A program made the translations under genes and the position numbers. From Solirubrobacter deserti (lineage in GTDB: Bacteria; Actinomycetota; Thermoleophilia; Solirubrobacterales; Solirubrobacteraceae): DNA of 64,000 bases. Position 1 is the first letter of the stretch, and the number at the start of each line of letters is the position of its first letter. The notes below the pieces were generated by a model. It did no database searches, was not told where the DNA came from, and was given only the letters and a program-made list of their open reading frames with translations. The stretch covers positions 1-64,000 of the forward strand of contig NZ_JAPCID010000036.1 of NCBI RefSeq assembly GCF_027587175.1, read 5' to 3'. Positions 58,056 through 64,000 of this stretch are shown piece by piece.

Positions 58056-58945
58056 GTACGACCCGCAAGATCCTCTTCGGCGCCGTCGGCGTCTGGCTGT
58101 TGTTCGTGATCATCGGGTTCACCGGGATCCTCGGCTCGGCCCCGCGCAACGAGGAGTTCGCCCCGGACGAGGAGTTCGCGATCCCCTCGTGGATCGACCT
58201 CCCCGGCCAGCTCGACATCAACCGGGCGGTGCTGTACCTGGTGATCTCGGCCCTCCTGACCTGCATCACGATGGTCTACATCGCCAACCGCATGCAGGCG
58301 CGGCCGAACCGCGTGCAGACCGCGGTGGAGACGCTGTACACGCTGATGCGCGACAACATCACGCGCGGCAACATGGACGACAAGATGGCGAAGAAGTGGT
58401 TCCCGTTCATCGGGACGCTGTTCCTGTTCATCTGGTTCAACAACCTGATCGGGTTCATCCCGCTCCCGACGGCGGCGCACCACGTCGAGGTCTTCGGCCT
58501 CGAGATCCCGGCCTTCGCCCTCTATGCGGCGACGGCCAACATCTCGGTGCCGCTCGTGCTGGCGCTGATGGTGTTCATCGCCTACACCGCCGAGGGCATC
58601 CGCCACCACGGTCCGCTGGGCTACCTGAAGAGCCTCATCCCGGCCGGTGTGAAGGGCGGCATGGCCGCCTTCATCTTCGTGCTGGAAGTGATGTCGAACA
58701 TCATGCGAATCCTTTCGCTCTCCGTTCGTCTGTTCGCCAACATGCTCGCCGGCCACATGATCATCCTGTTCATGTCGGGTGGCCTGGCGATCATCCTCGG
58801 CATGGCCGGGCTCGGCTTCGCGCTGCTGCCGATCGGTCTCGCGCTGTACCTGTTCGAAGTCGGCCTGGTAGCCACGCTGCAGGCGTTCATCTTCGCCACC
58901 CTCTCGGCGATCTACCTCGGCGGCTCGGTCGCCGAATCTCACTAG
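58052..58945 (+). CDS. atpB: F1Fo ATP synthase subunit a
   Basis: The 297-residue membrane protein has about six helices and the conserved fourth-helix segment L-S-L-S-V-R-L-F-A-N-M-L-A-G-H (about 225-239) with the essential Arg of the proton channel. The end block is L-Q-A-F-I-F-A-T-L-S-A-I-Y-L-G (about 277-291). With the c-ring it carries proton flow through Fo. Confidence 0.96.
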   Translation: MSTTRKILFGAVGVWLLFVIIGFTGILGSAPRNEEFAPDEEFAIPSWIDLPGQLDINRAVLYLVISALLTCITMVYIANRMQARPNRVQTAVETLYTLMRDNITRGNMDDKMAKKWFPFIGTLFLFIWFNNLIGFIPLPTAAHHVEVFGLEIPAFALYAATANISVPLVLALMVFIAYTAEGIRHHGPLGYLKSLIPAGVKGGMAAFIFVLEVMSNIMRILSLSVRLFANMLAGHMIILFMSGGLAIILGMAGLGFALLPIGLALYLFEVGLVATLQAFIFATLSAIYLGGSVAESH

Positions 58946-58960
58946 AAGGAGCCCTCCAAA

Positions 58961-59248
58961 GTGAACACCTTCATGACCATCCTGAGCTTCATCTTCGCCC
59001 AGGAGGATCCCGCGGAGACCGCTTCCGCCGCCGGCAAGGCGATCGCGGTCGGCGTGGGTGGCGGCCTCGGCGCCGTCGGCGCCGGTGTCGGCATCGGCAT
59101 CATCTTCGGCAAGGTCATCGAGTCCGTTACTCGCCAGCCCGAGATGCGTGACGAGATCACGTCCATCCAGTGGCTCGGCTTCGCCCTCACGGAGGCCTGC
59201 TTCTTCTACGGCCTCGTCTCCGGCCTGATCGCGCTCTTCCTGGCATGA
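58961..59248 (+). CDS. atpE: F1Fo ATP synthase subunit c
   Basis: The 95-residue hairpin has helix 1 G-V-G-G-G-L-G-A-V-G-A-G-V-G-I-G (about 31-46), the loop R58-Q59-P60, and helix 2 with proton-carrying Glu78 in F-A-L-T-E-A-C-F-F-Y-G. The N-terminal 20 residues form an extra hydrophobic/acidic lead (M-N-T-F-M-T-I-L-S-F-I-F-A-Q-E-D), perhaps a YidC-type signal. The helix 2 motif lacks the residues expected for a Na+ ring, so protons are the likely ion. AAGGAG precedes the start. Confidence 0.95.
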   Translation: MNTFMTILSFIFAQEDPAETASAAGKAIAVGVGGGLGAVGAGVGIGIIFGKVIESVTRQPEMRDEITSIQWLGFALTEACFFYGLVSGLIALFLA

Positions 59249-59796
59249 CCTTCCTGCTCGCCGCCGAGTCCGAGATCGACTCTCCGGGGCTCGTCGATCC
59301 CGTCTGGGGGTTGATGTTCTGGACGTTCGTGGTCTTCGGCCTCACGATGTTCGTGCTCTGGAAGGTCGCGTTCCCGCGCATCGGTGAGGCCCTCGACAAG
59401 CGCCAGAAGGCGATCGAGGACTCCATCGACTCCGCGGAGCGGACCAAGCGCGAAGCGGACGAGCTGCTGCGCGAGTACCGCGAGCGGCTCTCCGACGCGC
59501 GTGGCCAGGCCGACGAGATCGTCGCCCGCGCCCGTCGCACGGCCGAGGCGCACGAGGTCGAGATCCAGGCGCAGGCGCGAGCCAAGCGCGAGGAGATGAT
59601 GGATCAGACGCGTCGCGACATCGAGGCCGAGACGCGCCGCGCCATCCAGCAGATCCGCGCCGAGGTCGCCGATCTCACCGTGCTCGCGACCGAGAAGGTG
59701 ACGCGCAAGAGCCTCGACTCCGCCGACCAGAAGCGGCTGGTCGACGAGGCGCTCGCCGAGCTCGATTTCGCCGCCCTGGCCAAAGAGGAGCGTTAA
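59245..59796 (+). CDS. atpF: F1Fo ATP synthase subunit b
   Basis: The 183-residue protein has one N-terminal membrane helix (about 20-42) and a long charged coiled coil (about 48-165, many heptads of E/K/R/A), the peripheral stalk. It overlaps atpE by 4 bp. Confidence 0.94.
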   Translation: MTFLLAAESEIDSPGLVDPVWGLMFWTFVVFGLTMFVLWKVAFPRIGEALDKRQKAIEDSIDSAERTKREADELLREYRERLSDARGQADEIVARARRTAEAHEVEIQAQARAKREEMMDQTRRDIEAETRRAIQQIRAEVADLTVLATEKVTRKSLDSADQKRLVDEALAELDFAALAKEER

Positions 59797-59802
59797 GGAG
59801 CG

Positions 59803-60333
59803 ATGGAAGAGATCGCCACGGTCTACGCCCGCTCGCTGTTCGAGGTCGCGCAGGAGCAGCAGAAGCTCGACGTGGTGCGCGACCAGCTCGGCGCCTTCGC
59901 CGACGCACTCGACTCCTCGCGCGAGCTGCAGACGTTCTTCTTCTCGCCGTATTTTTCCACGGCCGAGAAGTCGGACGGGCTGGACCGCGCGGTCTCTGGC
60001 GCCGATCCCACGGTCGTCAACTTCCTCAAGCTGCTGATCGAGAACCACCGCACGCCGGCGATCTTCCGCGTCCGGCGTGAGATCGAACGGCTCTGGCAGG
60101 AGGAGAACAAGCTCCTCCCGGTCCAGGTCACGTCCGCCGTGGAGCTCGACCAGGCCACAGTGAGCCAGATCGGTGATCGGATCGCCCAGCAGACGGGTCG
60201 CAGGATCGACCTGTCCGCCACGGTCGAGCCCGACATCCTCGGCGGCATCGTGGTGCGCGTCGGCAACTCGATCCTCGACGCCTCGATCCGCAACCGACTC
60301 GAACAACTTCGCAAGCAGGTCGCTCGGGCCTGA
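59803..60333 (+). CDS. atpH: F1Fo ATP synthase subunit delta
   Basis: The 176-residue protein has the helical N-terminal domain ([12 protein letters not shown]) and the conserved C-terminal block [22 protein letters not shown] (spaced residues about 144-165). It joins F1 to the b stalk. GGAG lies just before the ATG. Confidence 0.95.
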   Translation: MEEIATVYARSLFEVAQEQQKLDVVRDQLGAFADALDSSRELQTFFFSPYFSTAEKSDGLDRAVSGADPTVVNFLKLLIENHRTPAIFRVRREIERLWQEENKLLPVQVTSAVELDQATVSQIGDRIAQQTGRRIDLSATVEPDILGGIVVRVGNSILDASIRNRLEQLRKQVARA

Positions 60334-60352
60334 CCCCGGCAAGGAGCTAAGC

Positions 60353-61975
<1,623 letters not shown>

Positions 61976-61984
61976 CGAGGCGCC

Positions 61985-62917
61985 ATGGCCCTCAAGGACG
62001 TCAAGAGCCGCATCGCGTCGGTCAAGAACATCCAGAAGATCACCCGTGCGATGGAGATGGTCGCCGCGGCGCGCCTGCGCCGGGCCGAGCAGCGCATCGA
62101 GTCGCTGCGGCCCTACGCGGGCGCCGTCCGGCGCATGACCCGCCAGGCGGCGGAGGCGGCCGGGAACGTCCCGAACTTCCCGATCCTCAACGAGCACGAG
62201 TCCGAGGACAAGATCGGCATTCTGCTCGTCACCGGGGATCGCGGTCTGGCGGGGGCGTTCAATTCGCAGATCGTGCGTGCCGGCCTGCGCGCGGGCATCG
62301 AGTACGAGGGCGCCGGCAAGACCACGGTGTGGTACGCGTCGGGCCGCCGCGGCGTGTCGTCGCTGGCGTTCCGCGGCCGCGAGGCCAAGGGCGCCTACAC
62401 CGGCTTCACCGATCGCCCGTCGTACGCCAACGCGCGCGAGATCGCCGCCGACCTCGTCGCCGCCTACGTGGACGGCGAGGTCGACCGGGTGGAGATCGTC
62501 TACAACCGCTACGTCTCGGCGCTCACGCAGGAGGTCACGCGTGAGACGCTGCTGCCGCTGCAGCACGCGACGATCATGGGCGACGACGGCGCCGACGACT
62601 CGCTCGGCGGCCGCGCCGCGGAGGAGGACGCCGCATCCGACCATGCCGACGGCAAGCACGCGCTGGTCGAGTACGAGCCCGACCCCGAGGTCATCCTCGA
62701 GCGCCTGATCCCGGCCTACGTTGAGATCTCGATCTTCCGCGCGCTGCTGGAGTCGACCGCGTCCGAGCACGGCGCGCGCATGACCGCCATGCGCAACGCC
62801 TCCGAGAACGCGGGCGACATCATCAAGGACCTCACGCTGGAGTTCAATCGCGAGCGCCAGGCCGCCATCACCCAGGAAATCATGGAAGTTGTCGCCGGCG
62901 CGGAGTCGCTGGTCTAA
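61985..62917 (+). CDS. atpG: F1Fo ATP synthase subunit gamma
   Basis: The 310-residue protein has the N- and C-terminal coiled-coil helices of the rotor (V-K-N-I-Q-K-I-T-R-A-M-E-M-V-A-A near 14-29, and the final N-A-S-E-N-A-G-D-I-I). An acidic insert of about 30 residues (D-D-G-A-D-D-S-L-G-G-R-A-A-E-E-D, about 199-230) lies in the Rossmann-like domain and is longer than in common homologues. ATG 61985. Confidence 0.96.
   Translation: MALKDVKSRIASVKNIQKITRAMEMVAAARLRRAEQRIESLRPYAGAVRRMTRQAAEAAGNVPNFPILNEHESEDKIGILLVTGDRGLAGAFNSQIVRAGLRAGIEYEGAGKTTVWYASGRRGVSSLAFRGREAKGAYTGFTDRPSYANAREIAADLVAAYVDGEVDRVEIVYNRYVSALTQEVTRETLLPLQHATIMGDDGADDSLGGRAAEEDAASDHADGKHALVEYEPDPEVILERLIPAYVEISIFRALLESTASEHGARMTAMRNASENAGDIIKDLTLEFNRERQAAITQEIMEVVAGAESLV

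Positions 62918-64000
<1,083 letters not shown>

Overview
The window is about 70% G+C (judged by eye), almost completely coding, and rich in GTG/TTG starts and 1-16 bp gene overlaps. Gene content points to a high-GC actinobacterial lineage. The best guess is Thermoleophilia/Solirubrobacterales: an rpmE-DUF1385-prfA-prmC-glyA-wecA-atp block, CU044_5270-type and TPR/CHAT-type sigma-factor partners, a c-di-AMP riboswitch before an Rpf-like protein, and F420/LLM and ETF-based metabolism. The taxonomic call is inference; no rRNA or tRNA gene was recognised.

Layout. 1-2831 (minus): ECF sigma factor, small protein and a TPR protein cut by the window edge just where a CHAT domain would be expected. 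2908-5613: quinone oxidoreductase, small membrane protein, HAD phosphatase, ArsR-like regulator. 5666-10592: MFS transporter with a 7-residue tandem repeat, TusA, then a tight operon of CPA1 antiporter, DsrE-like protein, lipoprotein and ankyrin protein. 10582-12608 (minus): LON-domain protein and a decayed ECF sigma/CU044_5270 pair. 12656-18588: photolyase, methyltransferase plus GH57 enzyme, c-di-AMP riboswitch with an Rpf-like protein, DUF3253, LbH acyltransferase, MeaB. 18642-27570: secreted beta-propeller-like protein, PLP decarboxylase, membrane glycosyltransferase-like protein, PepA, thiolase, HAD-IB phosphatase, acyl-CoA dehydrogenase. 27607-33659: three NarL-type histidine kinases (two of them tandem paralogues) and two response regulators. 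33707-39934: CPA2 antiporter, B12-binding mutase subunit, TetR, etfB-etfA-ETF:quinone oxidoreductase, DUF427. 40003-43572: pyrimidine/hydantoin catabolism (dihydropyrimidinase, LLM oxidoreductase, N-carbamoyl amidohydrolase). 43614-64000: translation genes, glyA, wecA-like gene and the F1Fo ATP synthase operon (atpD cut by the window end), interrupted by two accessory segments (49549-53898 and 55202-57405).

How the genes work together. Thiolase, acyl-CoA dehydrogenase, ETF and ETF:QO form a route taking electrons from acyl-CoA oxidation to the quinone pool; MeaB and the B12-binding mutase subunit fit the propionyl/methylmalonyl-CoA branch. The hydantoinase-type genes fit reductive pyrimidine breakdown. 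The atp genes follow the classical order I-B-E-F-H-A-G-D.

Most unusual content. (1) A CHAP-like cysteine hydrolase (51516-52643) carries an N-terminal L-Q-x-x-A-G-N-x-A-V signature known from proteins linked to extracellular contractile injection systems, and sits beside a degenerate Ser/Thr kinase and a one-TM protein. (2) Two families of dispersed palindromes occur: a bipartite hairpin element placed directly after TAG stop codons (7411, 25587, 56904) with compensatory arm changes, and REP-like AAAGRGGGAC/CCTAAGGGGTC palindromes (22973, 30299, 52601, 52723, and a 80-bp cruciform at 55719 followed by five 23-bp tandem repeats). (3) A sigma factor and its partner gene both carry frame disruptions. 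(4) The ETF:QO lacks one of four expected cluster cysteines.
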